NCBI GenBank assembly: GCA_002632355.1 | Contig: NSJJ01000014.1 | Location: 1 to 64,000 of the forward strand | Direction: 5' to 3' | DNA length: 64,000 bases | DNA from: Sulfuricella denitrificans | GTDB taxonomy: Bacteria; Pseudomonadota; Gammaproteobacteria; Burkholderiales; Sulfuricellaceae | Part shown: piece after piece, positions 36,740 through 45,350 of the stretch | How positions within the stretch are numbered: position 1 is the first letter of the stretch | How the letters are laid out: each line of letters begins with the position of its first letter | The notes under the pieces: model-generated | The model's input: only the letters and a program-made list of their open reading frames with translations | Database searches by the model: none | What the model was told of the DNA's origin: nothing | Made by a program: the position numbers and the translations under genes

Positions 36740-37169
36740 ATTCCGCCTGGTGCTCGACACCAACGCGTGGATCAGCCGCCTGCTGCTTCCCGGCAGTGTC
36801 ACGGCACAGGCAGTGGACCGCGCCCTGTCGCTGGGTCAGGTACTGGTCTCGGAACCCACGCTGGAGGAACTTTCCGGCGTGCTGGCCCGCCCAAAATTTG
36901 ATCCATATGTCAGCCGGAGCGACCGTCAGGAATTTATCCGCCAGCTTGCCGGCATCGTCGAAATCGTCCCGATTCTGCGCCACATTCAGGCCTGCCGCGA
37001 CCCGAGAGATGACTGTTTTCTGGAACTGGCAGTCAACGGCCGGGCCAGCCACATTATCCGCGGCGACAAGGATCTTCTCGTGCTCGACCCATTCATGCAG
37101 GTCCGCATCCTGAGTCCGTCCGGGTTTCTCGCTATAAGCGACTCACACATGGACCTGAGGGGAAAATAA
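36732..37169 (+). CDS. PIN-domain toxin (COG1569-like)
   Basis: 145 aa from the ATG at 36732. The PIN RNase acidic residues are visible: Asp in LVLDTNAWIS, Glu in SEPTLEELSGVL, Asp in RDPRDDCFLELA and the final GDKDLL. It is predicted to cleave RNA when free of its antitoxin. Its stop is directly followed by the hypC ATG (TAAATG), so hypC translation may depend on this module. Confidence 0.9.
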   Translation: MTEFRLVLDTNAWISRLLLPGSVTAQAVDRALSLGQVLVSEPTLEELSGVLARPKFDPYVSRSDRQEFIRQLAGIVEIVPILRHIQACRDPRDDCFLELAVNGRASHIIRGDKDLLVLDPFMQVRILSPSGFLAISDSHMDLRGK

Positions 37170-37406
37170 ATGTGTCTGGCAATCCCGGCCCGGGTGGCCG
37201 AAATTCTGGAAAACGAGCTGGCTATCGTAGAAGTCGGCGAGGTGCGCAAGCAGATCTCGCTCGCCATGGTGGACGATGTAGCGGTGGGCGATTACGTCAT
37301 CGTCCATGTTGGCTACGCCATCAACCGCCTCGACCCGGAAGAGGCCGCCAAGACGCTGGCCCTGTTTGCCGAAATCAATACGGCTCTTGGCTTCTCACCC
37401 GAATGA
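37170..37406 (+). CDS. hypC: hydrogenase assembly chaperone HypC
   Basis: 78 aa, beginning MCLAIPARV with the essential Cys2. It carries the Fe(CN)2CO precursor between HypD and the large subunit. It overlaps hypD by 4 bp (ATGA) and begins right after the PIN toxin stop. Confidence 0.96.
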   Translation: MCLAIPARVAEILENELAIVEVGEVRKQISLAMVDDVAVGDYVIVHVGYAINRLDPEEAAKTLALFAEINTALGFSPE

Positions 37407-38512
37407 AATACATCGACGAATTTCGCGACGGCGACCTGGCGCGCAAGCTGGCCGCCGACATTGCGCGTACAGTGCGGCCGGAGCGCAGCTACGGCCTGAT
37501 GGAATTCTGCGGCGGGCACACCCACGCCATATTCCGCTACGGCGTGCAGGGCCTCCTGCCGGACAACGTCCACATGATCCACGGCCCCGGCTGCCCGGTG
37601 TGCGTGCTGCCCATCGGCCGGGTGGACAACGCCATCGAGCTGGCCAACAAACCCGGCGTGATCCTGTGCTCCTATGGCGACATGCTGCGCGTGCCGGGAT
37701 CGGGAAAAATGAGCCTGCTCAAAGCCAGGGCGAACGGCGCGGACGTGCGCATGGTGTATTCCAGCGCCGACGCGCTGCAAATCGCACGGGACAATCCGGA
37801 GCGCGAAGTCGTGTTCTTCGCCATCGGCTTCGAAACCACCACGCCGCCGACGGCAGTTGTGATCCTGCAGGCGCATCAGTTGGGGCTGGCCAATTTCTCG
37901 GTGTTCTCCAACCATGTCCTCACCCCCGCCGCCATCAGCGCCATCATGGCCAGCGGGGAGGCGAAGCTGGACGGCGTGGTCGGCCCGGCGCACGTCTCCA
38001 CCGTGATCGGCAGCCGCCCCTACGAACCCTTCGCCGCGGAATACCACCTGCCGGTAGTGATCGCCGGATTCGAGCCGCTCGACATGATGCAGGCGATCCT
38101 GATGCTGATCCGCCAGATCAACGAAGGCCGCGCCGAGGTGGAAAACGAATTCACCCGCGCCGTGACCCGCGACGGCAACCGCAAGGCCCAGCACATGGTG
38201 GAAGAAGTGTTCGAACTGCGGCCAAGCTTCGAATGGCGCGGCCTCGGCAGCGTGCCGGAAAGCGGCCTGCAAATCCGCGAAAAATATGCCGCCTTCGATG
38301 CGGAGCGGCGCTTCGACCTGACCTACCGGACCGTAGCCGACAACCCGGCCTGCGAATGCAGCGCCATCATCCGTGGGGTAAAAAAACCGCTGGACTGCAA
38401 ACTGTTCGGAACGGTATGCACGCCAGCCAACCCGATCGGCTCGTGCATGGTCTCGTCAGAAGGCGCCTGCGCCGCTTATTACACTTACGGGCGTTACCGG
38501 GAAGCGCAATAA
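37403..38512 (+). CDS. hypD: hydrogenase formation Fe-S protein HypD
   Basis: 369 aa from the ATG at 37403, overlapping the hypC stop; the longer frames in the track are shadows. It has the motifs CGGHTHAIFRYG, GPGCPVCVLP, and the C-terminal cysteine cluster (CECSAIIRG...CKLFGTVCTP) of a [4Fe-4S] site. It builds the Fe(CN)2CO moiety with HypC and HypE. A 3.2-kb insertion then separates it from hypE. Confidence 0.96.
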   Translation: MKYIDEFRDGDLARKLAADIARTVRPERSYGLMEFCGGHTHAIFRYGVQGLLPDNVHMIHGPGCPVCVLPIGRVDNAIELANKPGVILCSYGDMLRVPGSGKMSLLKARANGADVRMVYSSADALQIARDNPEREVVFFAIGFETTTPPTAVVILQAHQLGLANFSVFSNHVLTPAAISAIMASGEAKLDGVVGPAHVSTVIGSRPYEPFAAEYHLPVVIAGFEPLDMMQAILMLIRQINEGRAEVENEFTRAVTRDGNRKAQHMVEEVFELRPSFEWRGLGSVPESGLQIREKYAAFDAERRFDLTYRTVADNPACECSAIIRGVKKPLDCKLFGTVCTPANPIGSCMVSSEGACAAYYTYGRYREAQ

Positions 38513-38878
38513 GCGGGCCCACAGATCAGCGCTTCAGCACCGCACCTCGGCCAGTTAATCCCAGTTCGTGGCGTAGCACGGAGACCTCTTCTTCTGCTTC
38601 ATATGCGAGATGGATTGGGTGCCGGGGCCGTCCGGCTGCGGGGAGAAGTTGACGGGTGGCTCCACGAACAATGATGCCAGATCGAAACTCGGGCGCCTCC
38701 CCCCTGTCTCGCCAGAGCGAGCAGCTTTGCTGCCGCTCTCGGCGGGGATACTCCTTGCGGGTGACAAGGGAGGATTGAGGGGGGGGTTAAGGCGGTTGAT
38801 ATTTTCCCTGCACCCCTTGTTTTGAATGCGCTTCGCGCATGCTAGATTGGGTGCCGGGGCCGCCCGGCAGCGGGTCCA

Positions 38879-38902
38879 TTTCTTTTGCTTGCCCAAAAGA
38901 AA
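38879..38902. repeat. stem-loop TTTCTTTTG / CAAAAGAAA
   Basis: Perfect 9-bp arms around a 6-nt loop, within the repeat mosaic. The T-rich/A-rich arms could stop transcription coming from hypD. Confidence 0.6.
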
Positions 38903-39297
38903 ATAGACGAAAGAAAAAGGCACCCCACCGCGCCGCCCTTCGGGTTCCTTCGGCTTGACAAGCAAATTGGGCGTCTGCGCAACTCGCCCTGGCAGCCCGC
39001 ACAAAACGCGGGCTACTGCGGAACTCGAACAGGGCGCAGCCGACACCCCCCAATCCGCCTGCCAACCCGAAGCGGCGCAGAGGGGAAGTTGGGTGGGGGC
39101 TCCACGGTCAGCGATCAAACAGGAAAAGCGTCGCATGCGCCAAACTCCCCTCGGTCCACCGCCGAGCAGCACAGGCAAGCCGGGAGCAGTCGGCGAGCAC
39201 TGTCTGAGCGCGCAGCGCGAGTTGCGCAGCCGCCCGGCTTGACGAGCAGCGCAGGGAACCCCCGACAGGGGGCGGTGGATGGGGGTCGCCTTCTTTG

Positions 39298-39331
39298 GAT
39301 TACCTTTCTTGGCGAAGCAAGAAAGGTAATC
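39298..39331. repeat. perfect 13-bp stem-loop GATTACCTTTCTT / AAGAAAGGTAATC
   Basis: 13 paired bases with an 8-nt loop (GGCGAAGC), followed by a GC-rich stretch. It is the most regular structure in the mosaic and a plausible marker of a dispersed repeat family. Confidence 0.8.
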
Positions 39332-39616
39332 AGCCGCCGGGCTGCCCCCGGCAAGCAAACACCCCGCGAAGCGGACAGAACTATTCTGCGCAATGCTACA
39401 AATCTAGACCTGACCCTGCCGTTCTGCTGCCGTTCATGTATTTCTTGAAGACATTTCAATGTTGATGACATGGGATTTCACTGATAGTGTGTGTCTCTAT
39501 ATTTCCGTAGCCCCCCGTGTTACTTGAACGGGGTGAGGCAACAAGATCAAAATTACGAACCTCTTTCGCTATTGGAAGAGGTATTGCGTGCAAGTTCACT
39601 TATAAGTTAACATCTC

Positions 39617-40102
39617 ATGGAGATTTTCTTTACTCGGTTGAAATTTGGTCATCCTAAACCCTTAAAAGCTTTGGATGATCTACCTGAAAGCTGGCGAGTT
39701 TATACGATATGTGTTGGTCGACACGTTAGCTCCTCTACTACGTTTAAAGATGTAAGTGAGCTTGAAGCTCCAGATAAAATTCACGCAAGATCTGCTTACA
39801 CAACACTTTTGGGAAAAGCACAAAACGGATTGCCATTAAAAGATCAATACGATGAGAAAAAATGTCATGAGGCGCACTCATTTGATTTTAATGGAATTCA
39901 CTCTAAAATCTTTCGGATACGATCGGGGAATATACGCGTATATTTTTGCTATCTTCCACCGCATAAAACTATCGTCCTTCTAAAGACCAAGCCGAAACAT
40001 AAAAATGAATTGTGTGAAAAAGAAAGAAATGAACTCGAAATCATTGCGAAAGATGTTTTGCAATATTCAAATCCTGCAGATTTTGAATTGAGGGTGATAT
40101 GA
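39617..40102 (+). CDS. RelE/HigB-superfamily toxin-like protein
   Basis: A 161-aa product. The second half (KIFRIRSGNIRVYFCYLPPHKTIVLLKTKPKHK) has the RelE/HigB pattern: R-x-x-GN-x-R-V, a hydrophobic strand, then a Lys-rich segment and terminal helix. The N-terminal 60 residues are not familiar, and the protein is longer than most RelE toxins (about 90-110). It overlaps an XRE regulator by 4 bp, giving toxin-antitoxin order as in higBA. It is clearly A/T-rich compared with hypD/hypE, so probably acquired. Confidence 0.7.
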   Translation: MEIFFTRLKFGHPKPLKALDDLPESWRVYTICVGRHVSSSTTFKDVSELEAPDKIHARSAYTTLLGKAQNGLPLKDQYDEKKCHEAHSFDFNGIHSKIFRIRSGNIRVYFCYLPPHKTIVLLKTKPKHKNELCEKERNELEIIAKDVLQYSNPADFELRVI

Positions 40103-40680
40103 CACATTCAACGTCCGTTGTTTCTATGGGGCAGATAGAAAGCGAAACTGATATGTTTGCTGATCTTGAACCACTTACTGCATTTGAGGTTAAGAGAGAT
40201 TATGTCGCTACTCAGTTAACTGCCTTGATGTCTCATTGTGGAAAAAGCCGTTCAGTTATGGCTGAGGAATTGGGCTGGAAAAAAAGCCGTATAACTAAAG
40301 TACTCTCAGGACGTAACAATCTTACTCTTAAAACAATATGTGAGTTTTCAACTCATCTGGGATACGACTTTGATGTTGTTTTTCACGGTGTCAATGAACC
40401 AAGACCAAAACAGCCGTGGCAAATTCAAAACGTAGAAACAACAAGTTTGCCTATGGAAGCATTGCGAATGCTTTCATTGCCAACTAAGGCCCAATCGGCA
40501 CTTGAGGTTGCTATTGATTTGCTGCAAGGCAATGGGAAGGAATTTTATTATGGCGTTGATTCAGGGGGGTTCAATACTGTTCCATTATCGCTGCCTTCCC
40601 CCTCCCGAACATTCTTCACTTCTACTGAATTCAATACTCCTTTGTCGTTCAAATTAAGGAAATGCAATGAGCAAACATGA
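40099..40680 (+). CDS. XRE-family HTH regulator, probable antitoxin
   Basis: 193 aa. A Cro/C1 HTH lies at about residues 40-85 (MAEELGWKKSRITKVLSGRNNLTLKTICEF). The C-terminal 110 residues are unrecognised and may bind the partner toxin. Its start overlaps the RelE-like stop, and its end overlaps the next gene by 14 bp. All three genes therefore look translationally coupled. Confidence 0.75.
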   Translation: MTHSTSVVSMGQIESETDMFADLEPLTAFEVKRDYVATQLTALMSHCGKSRSVMAEELGWKKSRITKVLSGRNNLTLKTICEFSTHLGYDFDVVFHGVNEPRPKQPWQIQNVETTSLPMEALRMLSLPTKAQSALEVAIDLLQGNGKEFYYGVDSGGFNTVPLSLPSPSRTFFTSTEFNTPLSFKLRKCNEQT

Positions 40681-40981
40681 AACAATTGAATCTGCCCCTC
40701 CTGTGGCTGTAAAAATAGTTGGCGAAAATGAACAAAAGCAAATTATTTATGCTGACAGAATAATAGGTGCTGGATTTGGTCCCGGGGTCTCTAAGTTAAC
40801 CCTTGCTATGGAGGTGAGTGCGGGCGTCGTTACTCCGTCTGCTACTCTAATTATGCCTACACCTGCATTGCTGGAAGGACTGACTGCCATTCTTAATACA
40901 ATCAATGGGCCAGATGAAATAAAGAAAAATTTAATTGATGCTCTTGATGCCTTTAAAGAGCAGCTTAGCTCGAATAACTAA
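40667..40981 (+). CDS. unknown third gene of the RelE-like/XRE module (104 aa)
   Basis: A 104-aa soluble protein, not recognised. It has a beta-rich middle (YADRIIGAGFGPGVSKLTLAMEV) and a helical end (PALLEGLTAILNTINGPDEIKKNLIDALDAF), loosely recalling DUF3467-type proteins. It overlaps the XRE gene by 14 bp. By position it could be a chaperone or modulator, as the third gene is in toxin-antitoxin-chaperone operons, but it does not look like SecB. Bases 40982-41279 that follow contain no supported gene. Confidence 0.6.
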   Translation: MSKHETIESAPPVAVKIVGENEQKQIIYADRIIGAGFGPGVSKLTLAMEVSAGVVTPSATLIMPTPALLEGLTAILNTINGPDEIKKNLIDALDAFKEQLSSNN

Positions 40982-41279
40982 AGATAGTGTTGTGCTTTGA
41001 TTGTAAGTAACATAAGGTCAATTTTCTTGTTTGGTATATTGGTTGAAATGGGTACTCGTTAGTGCGATGAACCGGTGCCCAGGTTCATCTCTTCCGGCAC
41101 GTCATTAAATAAAAAGAACGGATAAAAGCCAGTGCCCATATTTGTCCGAACCGGAGAGCCAACTTTGAATCGAACTTCGGGGTGAGTAATAGCACCAGGC
41201 ACCCAGTGCACACCCTTCACCCCCCAACCTCCGCCAACTCCCCCCAATCCGTCGTATAACAAGGCGACCGATTCCCCTG

Positions 41280-41438
41280 CTTCATCTCGAGGACATTGAC
41301 ATCCCGGGCTTCCGGCTTCATGCACTCAAGGGAAGTGAACATGGGCGTTGGTCAATATGGGTAAACGGTAATTGGTGCGTTACGTTTGAGTTTGAAAACG
41401 GCAACGCTTTTGTTTTGGACTACGAGGATTATCACTAA
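41280..41438 (+). pseudogene. higB: 3' remnant of a higB toxin gene
   Basis: The open frame ending at TAA 41436-41438 reads DIPGFRLHALKG, then WSIWVNGNWCVTFEF and ends LDYEDYH. That is the C-terminal half of the HigB (RelE-fold) toxin. The N-terminal half is missing: upstream codons do not match and no start is present. It overlaps the higA ATG by 1 bp, as in intact higBA loci. The toxin is therefore probably inactive. Confidence 0.85.
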
Positions 41439-41731
41439 TGGCTATGCACAATCCACCGCATCCCGGAGCGTTTATTCAGGAGGTTTATCTTACGCCAAAT
41501 GAAATCAGTTGCAGGGAACTCGCCCTCAAATTAGGCGTTGCCGCCTCGACCCTCAACCGCGTATTGAACGAAACCAGCGGCATAAGCCCGGAAATGGCTC
41601 TTCGCCTCTCAAAAGCTTTAGGACGTTCGCCAGAAAGCTGGCTGACGATGCAGGACAATTACGATTTATGGCAGGCCAAGCAAACTGTTGATCTGAAGAA
41701 AGTCCACAAAATTGAATTCAGGCATGCCTAA
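41438..41731 (+). CDS. higA: HigA family antitoxin (orphan)
   Basis: A 97-aa XRE-type protein with the HigA signature NPPHPGAFIQEVYL and the HTH CRELALKLGVAASTLNRVLNETSGISPEMALRLSKALG. It is intact even though its toxin gene is truncated. It could still repress a promoter or neutralise a related toxin elsewhere. hypE starts 31 bp downstream. Confidence 0.92.
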   Translation: MAMHNPPHPGAFIQEVYLTPNEISCRELALKLGVAASTLNRVLNETSGISPEMALRLSKALGRSPESWLTMQDNYDLWQAKQTVDLKKVHKIEFRHA

Positions 41732-41762
41732 CAATCCTGCATCACACCAGAAAGGTAATCCG

Positions 41763-42812
41763 ATGAGCAAGGTTCGCAGACGTTTCATCAGCTCTCTCGA
41801 CCTGCAGCACGGGCGGGTGGAAATGAGCCACGGCAGCGGCGGGCGCGCCATGGCGCAACTGGTCGAGGAGCTGTTTGTCGCCGCGTTCGACAATGCGCTC
41901 CTGCGCCAGCTCAACGACCAGGCCAGTTTCAGCGTCCCTGCGGGCCGCATGGTGATGGCGACGGACAGCCACGTGGTGACGCCGCTGTTCTTTCCCGGTG
42001 GTGATATCGGCGCCCTTTCCGTGCACGGCACCCTCAACGATGTCGCCATGTCGGGCGCGAAACCGCTTTATCTCTCCGCCGGATTCATCCTGGAAGAAGG
42101 CTTCCCCCTCGCCGACCTGAAGCGCATCGTCGATTCCATGGCTGCGGCATCCCGCGAAGCGGGCGTGCCCATCGTCACCGGCGACACCAAGGTGGTGGAG
42201 CGCGGCAAGGCGGATGGCGTGTTCATCAACACCACCGGCATCGGCATCGTGCCGGAGGGCATTTACATCAGCGGCGAACTGGCGCAACCGGGCGACAAAA
42301 TCCTGCTCAGCGGTTTCATGGGCGACCATGGCGTGGCGGTCATGTCGCAGCGCGAGAATCTCACTTTCAGCTCGGCCATCCTCTCTGATTCGGCGGCCCT
42401 GCATGGGCTGGTTGCGGCCATGGTGACGGCTGTGCCCGACATTCACTGCCTCCGCGACCCGACCCGCGGCGGGGTCGCCGCCACGCTCAACGAACTGGCG
42501 CGGCAATCCGGCGTGGGCATGCTCATCCAGGAAAAAAGCCTGCCGGTACGCGAGGCCGTCAGCGCAACATGCGAGTTTCTCGGCCTCGACCCGCTATATG
42601 TGGCCAACGAAGGCAAACTGGTGGCGATCTGCCCGGCAGCATCGGCGGAATGCTTGCTGGAAACCATGAAAACCCACCCTCTGGGCCGCGATGCGGCCAT
42701 CATCGGCGAGGTGGTCGCGGACAGCCACGCCTTCGTGCAGATGGAAACATCCTTCGGCGGCAAGCGCATCGTGGACTGGCTGAGCGGGGAACAGTTGCCG
42801 CGCATCTGCTAA
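41763..42812 (+). CDS. hypE: hydrogenase expression/formation protein HypE
   Basis: 349 aa from the ATG at 41763 (AAAGG about 10 nt upstream); the track's 41712 start runs back into higA. It is a PurM-like ATPase that dehydrates the thiocarbamate to cyanide. MSHGSGGRAMAQLVEEL and DPTRGGVAATLNELA are typical. The usual C-terminal PRIC ends the protein (LPRIC), giving the thiocarbamate-bearing Cys. Intact despite the insertion between it and hypD. Confidence 0.95.
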   Translation: MSKVRRRFISSLDLQHGRVEMSHGSGGRAMAQLVEELFVAAFDNALLRQLNDQASFSVPAGRMVMATDSHVVTPLFFPGGDIGALSVHGTLNDVAMSGAKPLYLSAGFILEEGFPLADLKRIVDSMAAASREAGVPIVTGDTKVVERGKADGVFINTTGIGIVPEGIYISGELAQPGDKILLSGFMGDHGVAVMSQRENLTFSSAILSDSAALHGLVAAMVTAVPDIHCLRDPTRGGVAATLNELARQSGVGMLIQEKSLPVREAVSATCEFLGLDPLYVANEGKLVAICPAASAECLLETMKTHPLGRDAAIIGEVVADSHAFVQMETSFGGKRIVDWLSGEQLPRIC

Positions 42813-43187
42813 TCGTCTGTCACGTTGAACAGATAATCCATTAGGCGGCTCTGTAAGCGCTGGCTGGGCATCAAATACCTGGGATCAGGGAACTCCCCCC
42901 TTCCCCCTTGTCAGAGGAAGCCCATTTGTTTCAATGTGACAGAGGGCCACAAGCCCGCTAAAAATTCTGCGCCACAAAGTAATGTTAGAATCAAAAGATA
43001 GCAATTCACATGGCCGAGCCATGGAATCAATACCTTGAATCACTTGCAGCCAGGTGTGCAGGAAAATTCCGGCGCATCAATTCAGTCGGGCGCATGCTGT
43101 TGTCGCCTTGATCTGAACATCCCAGTGGGAATCATCCCCGGCCCGTCACAAAGTCTGCAGGACCATCACCGTTGAGGAGCGGAACAC
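42813..43187. other. 375-bp intergenic region between hypE and the sucrose genes
   Basis: No gene seen. It contains an imperfect inverted pair TCTGTCACGTT (42816) / AATGTGACAGA (42933), 10 of 11 bases complementary, about 107 bp apart. The sucrose-phosphate synthase promoter must be here, but I see no clear hexamers. GAGGAG is about 9 nt before the ATG at 43188. Confidence 0.5.
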
Positions 43188-45350
43188 ATGAAAAACCAGC
43201 CCTCGGAAGCGAGAAAGCCTTTATATATCGTGTTGATCAGCGTGCACGGCCTGATCCGCGGCAATGACCTCGAACTGGGCCGCGATGCGGACACCGGCGG
43301 CCAGACCAAGTACGTCGTGGAGCTTGCACGGGCGCTGGGCGAGCGCGACGATGTCGAAAAAGTGCTTTTGCTGACGCGCCGCGTCGTGGACAAGCAGGTC
43401 GATGCGGATTATGCGGAACCCTACGAGGCCTTGTCTGAAAAAGCGGGGATTGTGCGCATCGAGTGCGGCGAGCAGAAATACCTGCCCAAGGAAATACTGT
43501 GGGATTCGCTGGACAGTTTTTCAGACAACGCACTGGCTTACCTCAAGAGTCAGAAACGACTTCCCGATGTGATTCACAGCCATTATGCGGATGCCGGCCA
43601 TGTCGGCGCGCAGCTTTCTCACCAGCTGGGCGTGCCGCTGGTGCACACCGGCCACTCGCTGGGGCGCACCAAGCGCAAGCAGTTGCTCGCGAGTGGCATC
43701 CGGAGGAGCGAGATCGAGACGGCGTACAACATTTCCCGCCGCATCGAGGCGGAAGAAACGACGCTGGGCGTCGCCGAGCGCGTCATCACCAGCACGCAGC
43801 AGGAAATCGAGCTGCAATACGGTCTTTACGATTTTTACCAGCCGGAACGCATGCGGGTGGTCCCTCCCGGCACGGACATGGAAAGATTTTTTCCGCCGCA
43901 AGGCGATGAAAAAAACAGCGCCATCGCCGGCGAACTCAAACGCTTCCTGAAGCAGCCCGACAAACCGATTATCCTCGCGCTGTCGCGCCCCGACCCGAAA
44001 AAGAACATCGTCACCCTGATCGAGGCCTATGGCGAATCGCCGCAGCTGCAGAAGGCCGCCAACCTGGTGATCGTGGCGGGAAATCGCGATGATATCCAGG
44101 ACATGGAAAGCGTCACGCGAACCGTCCTGAACGACATACTGCTGGCCATCGACAAATACGACCTGTACGGAAAAGTCGCCTATCCCAAGCACCATAAATC
44201 CGAGGAAGTGGCCATTTTGTATCGCCTGGCGGCGGCCTCCCAGGGCGTATTCGTCAATCCCGCGCTGACTGAGCCGTTCGGCCTGACGCTGATCGAAGCG
44301 GCCGCCTCCGGCCTGCCGATCGTGGCAACCGAGGATGGCGGCCCGATCGACATCATCCGCAACTGCCAGAACGGCCATCTGATCAATCCGCTCGACAGCA
44401 AGGCCATGGCAGAAACCGCCCTGCGCACCCTGTCGGACAAAAAAGAATGGGCCCGTCTGGCCGGCAACGGCATTCAGGGCGTGCGCCAGCACTACTCGTG
44501 GCAGGCGCATGTGGAAAAGTACCTCTCGGTCATCCGCCCCCTGGTGGAAAAAACCGAGCCGATCGCCCGGATGAGCCTGCGCCGCCGGCCGGATGTATTC
44601 CGCAAGCGCGCGGTTTTCACCAGCCTCGATCTCAACCTGGCCGGCGACCGCGAATCCCTGGCGGTTTTCCTGCGGCACATGCATGCACACCGCAAATCGA
44701 CCATTTTCGGCATCGCGACCGGCCGCCGTTTCGACGACGCGCTCGCTACACTACGCCAGTACAACATCCCCGAGCCGGACGTGCTGATCTCCAGCCAGGG
44801 CACGCAGATCCACTATGCGCCCCATCTGACTGAAGACAGCGTCTGGGCGCGCCACATCAACCATCAATGGAACCCGCAGGCCGTGCGTGACATCCTCAGG
44901 GAAGTGCCGGGGCTCAAGATGCAGCCGAAAAACTTTCAGAGCGCGTTCAAGATCAGCTATTACATCGACCCCAAAGTCGCCGATATCCAGGAAATCCGCC
45001 AGTTGCTTTTGCGCAGCGAGCAGGCGGTCAACACCGTCTTTTCCTTCGGGCAGTTTCTCGACGTGCTGCCCATCCGGGCCTCCAAGGGGCTGGCCCTGCG
45101 CTGGTGCGCCGACCAGTTGAGCTTCCCGCTGGAAAATACGCTGGTCGCCGGCGTCACCGCTGCCGATGCGGACATGCTGCGCGGCAACACGCTGGGAACC
45201 GTGGTGGACAACCGCCATCTGGATGAGCTGTCCGAACTGGCCAATGTTGAAAAAATCTATTTTTCCAACAAGCCCTACGCAGCCGGAATTCTCGAAGCGA
45301 TGGCGCATTACCGCTTTTTTGCTGGCGAAGCGGAAAAAGGGGCCTCATGA
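43188..45350 (+). CDS. sucrose-phosphate synthase (GT4 domain plus HAD-like C-terminus)
   Basis: Joins UDP- or ADP-glucose and fructose-6-phosphate to sucrose-6-phosphate. The 720-aa protein starts with the GT-B signature ISVHGLIRGNDLELGRDADTGGQTKYVVELARAL. It has HSHYADAG and HTGHSLGRTKRKQLL, and the E-x7-E donor site EPFGLTLIEAAASGLPIVATEDGGP. Residues about 475-715 form a HAD-like domain akin to sucrose phosphatase (FTSLDLNLAGDRESLAVFL); its first motif lacks a DxD, so it is probably not catalytic. It overlaps the phosphatase gene by 4 bp. Confidence 0.9.
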   Translation: MKNQPSEARKPLYIVLISVHGLIRGNDLELGRDADTGGQTKYVVELARALGERDDVEKVLLLTRRVVDKQVDADYAEPYEALSEKAGIVRIECGEQKYLPKEILWDSLDSFSDNALAYLKSQKRLPDVIHSHYADAGHVGAQLSHQLGVPLVHTGHSLGRTKRKQLLASGIRRSEIETAYNISRRIEAEETTLGVAERVITSTQQEIELQYGLYDFYQPERMRVVPPGTDMERFFPPQGDEKNSAIAGELKRFLKQPDKPIILALSRPDPKKNIVTLIEAYGESPQLQKAANLVIVAGNRDDIQDMESVTRTVLNDILLAIDKYDLYGKVAYPKHHKSEEVAILYRLAAASQGVFVNPALTEPFGLTLIEAAASGLPIVATEDGGPIDIIRNCQNGHLINPLDSKAMAETALRTLSDKKEWARLAGNGIQGVRQHYSWQAHVEKYLSVIRPLVEKTEPIARMSLRRRPDVFRKRAVFTSLDLNLAGDRESLAVFLRHMHAHRKSTIFGIATGRRFDDALATLRQYNIPEPDVLISSQGTQIHYAPHLTEDSVWARHINHQWNPQAVRDILREVPGLKMQPKNFQSAFKISYYIDPKVADIQEIRQLLLRSEQAVNTVFSFGQFLDVLPIRASKGLALRWCADQLSFPLENTLVAGVTAADADMLRGNTLGTVVDNRHLDELSELANVEKIYFSNKPYAAGILEAMAHYRFFAGEAEKGAS

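Larger units (their letters stand above)
38590..39395. repeat. non-coding repetitive mosaic between hypD and the RelE-like gene
   Basis: About 800 bp of GC-rich sequence with stops in all frames of sensible length. It holds a 24-bp direct repeat (GATTGGGTGCCGGGGCCG.., 38613 and 38845, one mismatch) and two hairpins. Such sequence gives many spurious ORFs (e.g. 38555-39358 minus). It looks like decayed dispersed repeat elements. Bases 39396-39616 add two more small hairpins (CCCCGT...ACGGGG and ACCTCTT...AAGAGGT) and a palindrome ACTTATAAGT before the next gene. Confidence 0.7.

Noticed and set aside
38555-39448. several 90-270-aa ORFs on both strands between hypD and the RelE-like gene
   Set aside because: Low-complexity, repeat-derived translations without domain features.
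41059-41325. 88-aa minus-strand ORF
   Set aside because: Gly/Val-rich, no ribosome site, and overlaps the higB remnant; not supported.
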